22,328 nt of DNA from Apostichopus californicus (Eukaryota > Echinodermata > Holothuroidea > Aspidochirotida > Stichopodidae): NCBI GenBank assembly GCA_020650975.1, contig JAIPMN010291448.1, positions 1 to 22,328 on the forward strand, written 5' to 3'. Positions 1 to 7,784 of this stretch are shown here, one piece after another. Position 1 is the first letter of the stretch. Every line of letters begins with the position of its first letter. Both the position numbers and the translations under genes were made by a program. A model generated the notes under the pieces. That model did no database searches and was not told the origin of the DNA. It worked only from the letters and a program-made list of their open reading frames with translations.

Positions 1-1481
1 ACAGGATGATGTAATAATGTAACCTGAGCTAGAGATGACTTGATGTTCTCAAAAGCGGCAACTTGGAATTCTGTCAATTCGATAGGCTTGTTCTTAACCT
101 TAGAGGACACCAAATCCGTCAAGGGTTGCATGAGGTCTGCACAATGAGGAACAAACCTTCTGTAAAAATTTGCCAAACCTAAAAATTCTCTTAACTGAGT
201 GAGTGACTGTGGGGGAGGGAAATCCTGGACAGCACGAACTTTCTCTGGCAAAGGACGAATACCATGAGAGTCTACTCGATGACCTAAGAAATCAAGAGAC
301 GATACACCAAATAGACACTTACTAGGATTCAGGACAATGCCATAATCATCCAACCGTTGAAAAAGCTGACGAAGGTGGAGAACATGCTCCTCGGAGTTGG
401 CACTAGCTATGAGAAGATCGTCAAGATAAGCATAGACAAAAGGCAAACCGCGAACGACTTCATCGATGAATCGTTGAAATGTTTGTGCTGCATTCTTGAG
501 TCCGAAAGGCATCTTGACAAATTCGAACAGTCCAAACGGCGTTGTAATGGCTGTCTTTGCGATATCCGCAGGCTCGACCGGGATGTGATGGTATGCACGT
601 ACAAGGTCGATCTTTGAAAATATCTGTTTACTGTGAAGTGTGCCGGTAAAATCGTGGATGTGCGGTATTGGGTATCTGTCAGGTACGGTGGCATTGTTGA
701 GAGCCCTGTAGTCGCCGCAAGGTCGCCAGTCGCCGGACTTCTTAGGAACCATGTGTAGAGGCGAGGACCAGGAACTCTTTGAGGGACGGATGATTCCGAG
801 CTCAATCATGTGCTCGAATTCGTCTTTGGCGATGTTGAGTCTATCTGGAGCGAGACGTCTAGGACGAGCAAACACCGCCGGGCCTTTGGTGACAATGTGA
901 TGGGTCACATCGTGTTTGACAGTTGCGCTCTGACGGTTTGGTTTGGTGAGGTTGGGAAACTGATGTAGTAGGGTTTCATACTGAGAAGTAGTATTAGCTA
1001 CGCTGAAGGTGAGGTGAGAAGATTTGACCGAAGACTGAATACCGGTGATACTTAATGAAGTATGCATATCAATCAAACGACGGTTCTTAACATCAACCAG
1101 GAGTGAAAAGTACCCAAGGAAATCAGCACCAAGAATTGGAGTTGCAACATCAGCCTTTATAAAAATCCACCGAAAAACACGACGCAAGCCAATATCAAGA
1201 GTCAGCGACAAATTACCATACGTACGGATGTCTGTTGTGTTTGCAGCCCTCAACAGGAATAAAACTGGATTGGCCCTGTCTTTAGAAGATGCCGGAAAAA
1301 CGCTGACCTCAGCACCAGTGTCAACCAGGAAACGTGTACCTGATTTCTTGTCGGTAACATAATAAAGACGACTGCTACATAAAGGGCCAGGCAAACTCGT
1401 CGTCCCTAGTTGCTGGCCGAGTCGTTTGACTTCTCCGTGAGGGTAGTGAAGGTGCATGGTGGAGTGCATTTCAGTGCCTTG
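1..1481 (-). CDS. pol: Pol polyprotein (protease, RT, start of RNase H), partial
   Basis: The frame is open for about 493 codons, from just after a TGA at 1484-1482 to the window edge, with no stop. In order: a retropepsin-type protease with catalytic DTGA at 1322-1311 preceded by FLV; an RT fingers region with a [22 protein letters not shown] block near 755-700; the palm motif YLDD at 428-417; FLGH at 290-279; then the connection region and the first residues of RNase H ([13 protein letters not shown]) near 60-1. The frame is -1 relative to gag and overlaps it by about 75 bases, so Pol is probably made as a Gag-Pol fusion by -1 frameshifting. ATG codons in this frame at 1469 and 1457 leave internal initiation possible. 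Conservation with no stop suggests recent activity of the family. I infer the clade from motifs, not from a tree. Confidence 0.93.
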
Positions 1482-2251
1482 TCACCGTGGGTGGCGTGGT
1501 ACCAGCAGATTACTTGGCGTCGGCGAGAAGAAGAGCGAGGACGCTGAGACGTGTTCCTGGATCGATCCCGTGATCGCTGGTTGGTCAGTGCAGAAACCGT
1601 GGCAGATAGTTCCTGGACTTGGAGTGATAGTTTGGCTACAAGGTCATGCAGTGGTGTGGTGTCAGGGGCAACGGCACTGGCAACTGGAAGAACAGGTGGA
1701 TGAACTGCAGAGATGGACGGTTGAGCCGGAGTGACTTCGACGATTTTATCGGCAATGGCTGCAAGGCCGTCGATGTTTACTGAGTCACTAGAAGATGCCA
1801 AGATGAGTTGTACGTTGGTTGGCAGCCATTGCAGGAAGAGCTGCTTTAAGATACTCGGCTCCAACTGTCGATCTCCCAGAAGCTGTTGCATTCGTCTCAG
1901 GAGTTGTGTTGGTTTACGGTCCCCCAGTTCCTCAGTGATGAGGAGCTGGCGGAGACGCTTTTGCTCAGATTCAGATGTACGGCGAATCAGTTCTGCCTTG
2001 ACGACTTTGTATGGATCCTCAGCTGGAGGGTTGAGTAAAATGTCCCTCACTTCTTGTGCTACATCGGGGTTTAAGGATGAGACGATATAGGCAAATTTGG
2101 TCTTCTGACTGGTAATACGTCGGGTCAGGAATAGATTCTCCACCTGACCAAACCACATGGCAGGATCGTTTGGGTAGAATGGTGGCAGCCGCAAATTAAC
2201 ATGCGATACGTCGGGTTCTGGAGCAGGACCTGCAGTAGCTCCCGGTGGCGC
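1406..2251 (-). CDS. gag: Gag polyprotein with CHCC zinc box
   Basis: The structural capsid/nucleocapsid precursor. The N-terminal half (from [17 protein letters not shown], near 2190-2140) reads like the capsid domain of invertebrate CsRn1-type Gag proteins, including an [18 protein letters not shown] stretch. A proline- and serine-rich linker and an arginine/serine-rich basic segment follow. The C-terminal zinc box is CWYH...KCTPPC, spaced C-X2-H-X9-C-X3-C (about 1510-1454). The stop is TAG at 1408-1406. The likely native start is the ATG at 2272-2270, but that frame meets TGA at 2254-2252 after six codons; downstream it is open. The listed start is simply the first codon after that stop. 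Either the copy is disabled by a nonsense change or translation begins elsewhere; the next in-frame ATG would cut into the capsid domain. Confidence 0.9.
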   Translation of the reverse strand, partial: APPGATAGPAPEPDVSHVNLRLPPFYPNDPAMWFGQVENLFLTRRITSQKTKFAYIVSSLNPDVAQEVRDILLNPPAEDPYKVVKAELIRRTSESEQKRLRQLLITEELGDRKPTQLLRRMQQLLGDRQLEPSILKQLFLQWLPTNVQLILASSSDSVNIDGLAAIADKIVEVTPAQPSISAVHPPVLPVASAVAPDTTPLHDLVAKLSLQVQELSATVSALTNQRSRDRSRNTSQRPRSSSRRRQVICWYHATHGDKALKCTPPCTFTTLTEKSNDSASN

Positions 2252-2254
2252 TCA
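2252..2254 (-). other. In-frame TGA, seventh codon of gag
   Basis: Reading from the ATG at 2272-2270, six codons (MSNNEE) are followed by TGA. The same frame then continues without interruption through the alanine/proline-rich lead-in and the conserved capsid sequence. The position and the good frame on both sides suggest a point mutation in this copy. Confidence 0.7.
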
Positions 2255-2428
2255 CTCCTCATTGTTCGACATGATGGAACGAGAGATACGAAGGAATATA
2301 CAATGGAGTATCGACCAAATACAAGGTAAAACGAGCTAAATGACAGTGTAGTATTTTGAAACTCAACTAAAAGCGGAATAATAAGTACTTGCGGATAAAT
2401 CAATAAGAATAAGTTACTGTAGACTCAG

Positions 2429-2521
2429 TCATTGTGACAATGTACACGACTCAGCATGGAAGGCTTTACAGAGTTCTAGATGCCAACGACGTTTCAATGA
2501 CGAAACTGCATGTAAACCGTC
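2429..2521 (-). pseudogene. Displaced C-terminal end of SGNH-like ORF
   Basis: In the frame next to that of the 226-codon ORF, the minus strand reads LYDGLHAV... and continues, rich in basic and aromatic residues (KRRWHLEL), to a TGA at 2431-2429. D-G-x-H is the form of SGNH block V, which supplies the catalytic Asp and His. Its position is right for the missing end of the upstream ORF, with about 155 bases left before gag. I infer a frameshift between the two parts and do not reconstruct it. Confidence 0.55.
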
Positions 2522-3174
2522 ATACAGCTGTGTAAAAGTGTTCCGAACTGTACTCTTGTTGACACGACATGATCGGTTTCTACGCTTTGTCGCTCGACGA
2601 ATGAAAGAATGCCAACAGACAGTACGAAAGGCAAACCCGCTTGGTGTTGTTGGTTGAAACGACGTATAAAAGAGTTAACAGAATCTAATTGCTTGTCAAG
2701 GTCCTGTTGATACCCTACCAAGTCTTCTGTACTAAGGATGGGAAATGATAATTTCTTACTGTCCTGGAACTTGGCAAAGGAAGCAGTAGGAATAGTAGTA
2801 AAGGCGATGATAGTATTAGAATGGTGCTGGATGACTGTATCACGGAAGTGATTAAGAGTAGTAATAAGTTGATCAGCATCCACTGATGAACGGCGCAAAA
2901 CCATGTGGTTTCGAGAACGACTGGTGAACTCGGTAAGGTCGTTGATACCAGCAGCTAATCGGAGGATGACCCAATCACCTCTGGGATAACGATGAAGTCT
3001 TGCTAATGTTGGTGTTAGCAAATCTGCGATTTTGGCACCTCGCCTTATTACAAAGTCGATGTCAAGGTTGTAACCGTCAGGTTGTTTGTAATGTTCAAAG
3101 GAGTGAGCCCGAGAGTCCGCAACAAACAGCAAACGAATCTTTGAAGGCCTAGTACTAGTATGTGGATGAGTCAT
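2494..3174 (-). CDS. SGNH/GDSL-hydrolase-like ORF upstream of gag
   Basis: A 226-codon frame from the ATG at 3174 to a TGA at 2494, lying between the primer-binding site and gag. Motifs seen: a beta-strand leading to ADSR at residues 19-22 (block I-like, candidate nucleophile Ser21), RRGAK with Gly46 (block II-like), and AAGIND with Gly76, Asn78 and Asp79 (block III-like GxND). This order and spacing match SGNH hydrolases, which are esterases and lipases. The usual C-terminal D-x-x-H block is absent from this frame, but DGLH occurs at 2521-2510 in another frame that stays open to TGA at 2431-2429, so an indel near 2570-2650 probably shortened the protein. Related esterase domains are known in CR1-type LINEs and Ngaro elements. 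Its role here is unknown; the motif-based call is moderate. Confidence 0.7.
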   Translation of the reverse strand: MTHPHTSTRPSKIRLLFVADSRAHSFEHYKQPDGYNLDIDFVIRRGAKIADLLTPTLARLHRYPRGDWVILRLAAGINDLTEFTSRSRNHMVLRRSSVDADQLITTLNHFRDTVIQHHSNTIIAFTTIPTASFAKFQDSKKLSFPILSTEDLVGYQQDLDKQLDSVNSFIRRFNQQHQAGLPFVLSVGILSFVERQSVETDHVVSTRVQFGTLLHSCMTVYMQFRH

Positions 3175-3497
3175 TGAAAAACGTAAACAGCCGAACAGCA
3201 CAGAAAATGTGGCTACTAAAACACAACTGTCAGATGATACAGACCAATAATGATATAAGCACAGTCTGTTGTGGCCAGTACAACTATAAATGCCCTACCG
3301 TAAAACTATAGATAACACTCGGAGTATAACGCTATGTCGCTAAGTAATGTATAAGACTGGAGACGACGCTGTGGTAGGCTAACAGTAAAACGCGATGGAA
3401 ACAGTCCAGTACAAAGTATAAGGCTAGGCTATGAATGAAAACTGTGAGATAAATACGCGATACGCTACGAAGTTCAGTGGCTAAATACAGAAGCTAA
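3175..3497 (-). other. Retrotransposon leader
   Basis: Untranslated leader between the primer-binding site and the ATG of the SGNH-like ORF. No gene is seen. GGCTA/AGGCTA words recur here and in the neighbouring LTR. Confidence 0.6.
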
Positions 3498-3517
3498 AAA
3501 TCACGTCGGGGTCACCA
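3498..3517 (-). promoter_or_regulatory. Primer-binding site, tRNA-Trp
   Basis: The plus strand reads AAATCACGTCGGGGTCACCA, the form of a eukaryotic tRNA-Trp 3' end including CCA as I recall it from insects. The element strand is therefore a 20-base complement, starting TGGTGACC. This primes minus-strand cDNA synthesis and fixes the element's direction and the inner edge of the 5' LTR. tRNA-Trp priming is a recognised trait of CsRn1-type elements. Confidence 0.9.
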
Positions 3518-4190
3518 ATTTATAATGTTTATAATAAATAAGGGTAGAGGTTATGACTTACCCCTAATGCGTTCTTCGAAGCTTCTGGTAATATATCTCG
3601 TAGTGGTAAAACAATAAACACTCGCTTAAATCCTTAGGAATATCCCGCGTTGGTGAATATCCAGCTAGCGACGATGTAATAGCGCGTTAGGCTATACTCG
3701 ACCGTTCGGTAGCGCTAGTCTCAGCGCCAACCGTAGAGTCGGTATACCGGTAGGCTACTTACGCGAAAGACTAGCTAGATGGCGGAATGGAACTGGAACA
3801 ATATAAATACGCGTTGGAGATTTACATCCGAGCGACTGTATGATGGTGTCACTTATAAAATAGATTGCTTATAGGCTATAGGTATATGAAAATAATTGCT
3901 CGCGGAAGGAGATTAACTTTGGCTGGATTGGAGGTAAACGCGAGTTGCTGTAAATACTATACTGGTAGGTTGCTTCGCGGTTCCAATAGTGTGCACCGAA
4001 AACACATGGCCGTTTTCCTTCTATACAGGTCCCAGACTGGGAAACCCGTCACGTTAAAAATAGAACATGGAAGGCCATAAGGGCTAAATATCATAGTCAC
4101 TACAAACCTACTTAGACCGAGAGCAGTGTTTATTAACGGTCTACGGCATATCAAAGCTAATTTTGTTGCTGAAGTTATCAAAACATAGTA
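3518..4190 (-). repeat. Probable 5' LTR, right border uncertain
   Basis: Sequence just outside the primer-binding site must be LTR. A TG at 3526 on the plus strand (the CA end of the LTR on the element strand) would leave eight bases before the primer site. The base composition, rich in CG and GGCTA words, changes to plain AT-rich sequence somewhere between about 4080 and 4190. A CA at about 4184 could be the other end. A candidate TATA element on the minus strand is TTTTATAAG near 3852-3860. The second LTR is outside the window, so the limits are not confirmed. Confidence 0.5.
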
Positions 4191-4628
4191 CGGGGTATAT
4201 ATTTTGTTGTGAATCTCTTAAAAATCACCCAGTTTCCGAAACTAAATATCCTCTATGAGAGTTTGCTACAACACTGGGACCACACTGACACTAGTATAAT
4301 TTGGTGTTCTCACAAAAGTGATATAGATTGAATTTTATGTATATTACAATTTTATTTCATGGTCTTGCTGGCTTGTATGTTTCTATTATTGCAACGAATA
4401 TAATGCTTGTTTTAGTGTAGGTTGTGTAAATCTTTACCAACACATTTATGTCAAACAATGAGTTTAATAAAGTTCATGCAAACCCTTGTGAACCGCATGA
4501 CTGTTTGAATGTGTTTAAATGTGTTCTTGACTTACCACAAATAACCCATTACAATGAAATCCATTCCACCTTCAGAGTGACAAAAAAGGGGTCTTTTAAT
4601 GAATTCGATGGCGCTAGTTTGAAACAGG
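4191..4628. other. AT-rich DNA, nothing recognised
   Basis: No gene, RNA or clear repeat is seen. A 63-codon open frame at 4448-4639 has no recognisable domain and runs into a poly-T tract. Confidence 0.5.
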
Positions 4629-4992
4629 TTTTTTTTTAATATTAAATAATTATGTGGCACTTAAAGGCATCCGTAGACTCACTTTTAGGAGAATAGCGCC
4701 TCAGCAGGCCACGTATTCAGTGGACGGTGGCTGCAAGCATGCCGGTCGCAGAGATGTCACCACCTCTGGCCAAGGCAAGGATTCACGCACGCCACCTAGT
4801 ACGCTTCTGGTCGATTTGACCGACCCTCTGCGCATCCCCCCGGGTTCTTTTGCGACAACAAGGGAGACATGGCACGGGATCCTAAGCCACAAAAAGCACC
4901 ATACCTACAGCCAATGGTATTATCGCCAGAGGCCTGTCTTGAACCCTAGCCACGATTTACACGACCCCTCTTAACCACATCGGCCACCACAT
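4629..4992 (-). mobile_element. tRNA-derived SINE-like element
   Basis: On the minus strand a tRNA-like head begins near 4992. A box A-like TGGCCGATGTGGTTAAGAG (4986-4968), similar to tRNA-Ser/Leu heads, is followed 40 bases later by a box B-like GGGTTCAAGACAGG (4946-4933). A GC-richer body of about 290 bases follows, then an AT-rich end and A9 (T9 on the plus strand, 4629-4637). A Pol III head, unrelated body and A-tail form the SINE plan. No clear target-site duplication was found, and the family was not identified. Confidence 0.55.
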
Positions 4993-5080
4993 CAGCTAGT
5001 AATTTAAACGGTTGAATTAATATATCAAGACTTCAGGGTCGACTACTGAAATAGAAAAAGAAAATTTAAACGTGTTTAAC

Positions 5081-5155
5081 CAACCATTGATGGAGTCGAA
5101 CTCGGTACATCAGGGTTACCAGTCCACTGCTCTACCAACTGAGCCATTAGACGAG
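5081..5155 (-). pseudogene. tRNA-Thr-like sequence, degenerate
   Basis: The minus strand has a perfect box A (TGGCTCAGTTGG, 5146-5135), GAGC closing the D arm, an anticodon-loop-like CTGGTAA with GGT (Thr), and a near-perfect box B (AGTTCGACTCC, 5102-5092, one mismatch). The acceptor and T stems do not pair well and the anticodon stem has mismatches. It is therefore a tRNA pseudogene or another SINE head, not a working tRNA. Confidence 0.65.
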
Positions 5156-6411
5156 TTAACTTTCTACGAGCTTAAATTGGTATTGTTGGTTGGCTACAAT
5201 CTATTGGTAGCAGTGAATGACACTGCCTTCAACGAAATCTATATTCATTATGTTCTACTCTCATTAGAACAACGGATCTGAATATATTTATTAACAAGAA
5301 GCTCACGCTTCAATGTCTTTGTTTACATTGCAGCAAGCAGTAAGAATTTCGTTTCCTCTCAAGACGTAAATATACAATAGGCTTATGCCCGATACTATCG
5401 ATGACTTCGAAGCAGGCAGTAAAGAAAAACGGATTCCGTGAAATCTTCTTATTCACAAAAGGTTGCTTAAGATTATGCTCACAAGAGATTTCTTGCTGTA
5501 AGTTGTTTCCCTTTACAACTATATTCGATGCAGACGATCATGAACTTGGATTAAGCCTACAATTTCAACAAACAATACTTATTCACATTTCAAGACCTTC
5601 TGAATGAGGAAGGGACAAAACTTATTAAGTCAAACACGTTAACTACATGTGACTAATCTTATTTAAGGATCTGAATGGCTGGAAATAGCACAGTAATTCA
5701 AAACCCGAAACAGAAATTATAGGGTTTTGAGTTGATGCAAGTAGATTTGGGAAACACGGGTATTGGGAATTTGTCAACTAGAAGACTTTGTTTAGTCCGC
5801 AAGTGACTACATGTGTTTATTGATCCTCTGAAACTGCGGTATTTGCGTGTATAGCCCCCCCGCCCCCATACGAAGTGTGTATTTAGTTTAATACAAAATA
5901 TTATACTCACCTTTATAAATATCAAATTTTGAGCTATTATCAGCCAACGTTGTTAACAGTTGTTACATTTTGAAAGACTGAATGGTATTGAGGATTGGAC
6001 GGTGACGAGGACGGGGTTTTGATATTTTTATAGCTTTTATATGTGCAATACAAGTCAACACTTAGACATGGTCGACTCTATCAGCAGCTAAAATCTCTAT
6101 AAAGTTTAAGTTATAGGAGGCAATAACATACTTTTCAAGGTCGTACCTCCTCTCCCCTCACCGCCGCCCCTCCTCATTTAATTTGTCGATACGTTACTGA
6201 ACCATGAACATTGTATCTCAGATCAGATCTCTATAACAAAGAAATAAACGAACGGAATCAAACTGAAGTTTCCTCCTCCTATTGATTTGAAAAGAGGTAT
6301 TTGCGTCACCTCTCATAGAGTGTGGGTATAAAATAATTGACATAATTCATCCAGAACTTTGCTTTATTTTATTAATTTGTCTTTCATCCAGAACTCTGTT
6401 TTACTCTGTTT
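5156..6411. other. AT-rich intergenic DNA
   Basis: No gene is supported. Short frames at 5401-5607 and 5698-5925 show no domain. A C-rich run lies near 5857-5869, and CATCCAGAACT occurs twice about 35 bases apart (near 6350 and 6387). Confidence 0.5.
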
Positions 6412-6626
6412 AACAAAAGATGTTGTATCAATGAAATAGGCGTGACATGACGAACATCAGGTTTAAGCATGAAATGTATAAACGTAGCTCGGTAAATTGG
6501 GTAACCTTATGTACGTAACCATGGTATCGTCTTGTATTATGATCTGATATTGCCATTGGGTAACAAGCAAATGTGTCCCGCTCAATTCATACGGTTTGAG
6601 GCAAATATATATTATCATAAAAAACA
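6412..6626 (+). repeat. Direct repeat copy A (~215 bp)
   Basis: Matches 7445-7658 in the same direction, roughly four bases in five by eye with small indels. Shared blocks include AAAAGATGTTGT, AGGCGTGACATGAC, CAGGTTTAAGCATGAAA, GTAAATTGGGTAACC, GTAACCATGGTATCGTC and CCATTGGGT. No coding potential is recognised. It may be a dispersed repeat or an old segmental duplication with an offset of about 1.03 kb. Confidence 0.85.
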
Positions 6627-7142
6627 TGCAAAATTGGATGGGACCATCATATTTAGTTAGACTATGAGCCAACAGAGACACCCCCCTCCCCAACTAACTT
6701 TAACTTTATCACCTGATCCAAATTAATTCATGCAACATATTTAATCTTGAAGGAAAAGGAACATCATGTTACAAAGTATTGTAAGTGTTGTAAGTGTCAA
6801 AAGGAAGGAGAACCAATGGGAACATGTGAATTATAGAAAACATTCTTGTATTCCGTTTCAAGTCATGGAGGATATAGAGATTACGTGATCCCAAGAACTA
6901 ACCGCCATGAAATGGTAGGAAAGCTAAAAGGGAAAGCATTCTTATAAGAAATACCCTCTGAAAAAAATACACTTTATGCAATCATAACAGAGCTATATGT
7001 GCTTTATCCTTTCTATGGATTCAAAACTAACGACATAAGGGAATAAGGGAATAATACAACCGTGACACACCTGTTTTCAATCTTTCAATCACATTGAGTG
7101 CGATTGGAAGAGGTCAGGCAAAGTTTCCCTCCTCACTAGTAG
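6627..7142. other. Sequence between the direct repeats
   Basis: AT-rich with no gene recognised. Confidence 0.5.
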
Positions 7143-7174
7143 GGGATTCTCCCTAGCAGGGGATTCTCCCTGCT
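7136..7174 (+). repeat. 17-bp duplication with kappaB-like decamers
   Basis: A unit containing AGGGGATTCTCCCTAG occurs twice. Each copy holds GGGATTCTCC (7143-7152 and 7160-7169), which fits the NF-kB/Rel consensus GGGRNNYYCC. No nearby gene start is seen, so any regulatory role is open. Confidence 0.6.
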
Positions 7175-7444
7175 TGCCTGCTGGATGTCCCTGCTCCCAT
7201 TTTGTGTACGAGTGAGAGGATATAACTCTGTATACAAGATCGATGAGTGGCTATATGCGAAATATTGTAGAGTCTAGTCAATTGTTTTCATGTTATTTAC
7301 CATTGATTCAAATTTACTTTCTTTTATGTTTTCTTTTACTATTGTAGTGGAATGTAGCAAATCAGTAGCCTGTCAGTTGACACAGCTGACTTAAATCATG
7401 AGAACTGTATGATATATGTTATAGGTCCCATATTGAGAAGAAAA

Positions 7445-7658
7445 AACAAAAGATGTTGTGTCATTGATATAGGCGTGACATGACAAAAATCAGGTTTAAG
7501 CATGAAAGGTATAAACGTAGCTAGGTAAATTGGGTAACCGTACGTAACCATGGTATCGTCCTGTTTTAGGAACTGGTATTACCATTGGGTGACTCGCAAA
7601 TGCGTCACGCTCACTTCATACAGTTTGGCGCAATTATTTCTTGTCATCAAGAAAATAA
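7445..7658 (+). repeat. Direct repeat copy B (~215 bp)
   Basis: Second copy of the 6412-6626 repeat, same direction, with small indels (for example CCGTACGTAACC against CCTTATGTACGTAACC). Its right end lies about 125 bases before the inverted-repeat element. Confidence 0.85.
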
Positions 7659-7784
7659 CGTGAGAACAAGAGAGTTAAAAAGACGGTAGCAAAGCGGGGA
7701 CTGATGCAGAAGCACGTAATAGGGCAACGCAGCGAAAGACCCCGCCCCCCCCCCGAAAAAAGAAGAAACAAAAGAAAAGCGAAT

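Larger units (their letters stand above)
1..4190 (-). mobile_element. Ty3/Gypsy LTR retrotransposon, CsRn1-like, 5' part
   Basis: In element direction the order is LTR, tRNA-Trp primer site, extra ORF, gag and pol (protease, reverse transcriptase, start of RNase H). Protease before RT, with an FLGH motif after YLDD, is typical of Ty3/Gypsy. Two traits point to the CsRn1 clade, from family knowledge: the tRNA-Trp primer and a Gag ending in a C-X2-H-X9-C-X3-C box instead of CCHC. The left edge of the window cuts the element within RNase H, so the rest of RNase H, integrase, polypurine tract and 3' LTR are not seen. The right border is only approximate, because no target-site duplication can be compared. 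An early stop in gag and a frame break in the extra ORF suggest that this copy is not fully functional. Confidence 0.93.

Noticed and set aside
407..805. 132-codon minus-strand frame inside the RT region
   Set aside because: It overlaps the conserved RT frame (YLDD, FLGH) in a different frame; it is only a shadow of pol.
1456..2090. Plus-strand frames of 92 and 119 codons
   Set aside because: They lie opposite gag, whose frame shows conserved capsid and zinc-box sequence; the plus frames have no domain.
2125..2403. 92-codon minus frame overlapping the gag start
   Set aside because: It runs in another frame through conserved gag sequence and has no recognisable content.
3865..4181. Short frames on both strands in the LTR
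   Set aside because: They overlap each other, have no domain and lie in probable LTR sequence.
1..4190. Endogenous retrovirus
   Set aside because: No env-like frame is visible, and the Gag box, tRNA-Trp primer and RT motifs fit a Ty3/Gypsy retrotransposon. The 3' part is outside the window, so an env there cannot be excluded.
4654..4974. 106-codon plus frame across the GC-richer block
   Set aside because: The block is better explained as the body of a minus-strand SINE; the frame has no domain.
5081..5155. Functional tRNA-Thr gene
   Set aside because: The acceptor, anticodon and T stems pair poorly despite good box A and box B.
5072..5281. 69-codon plus frame
   Set aside because: Its first half is the complement of the tRNA-Thr-like sequence.
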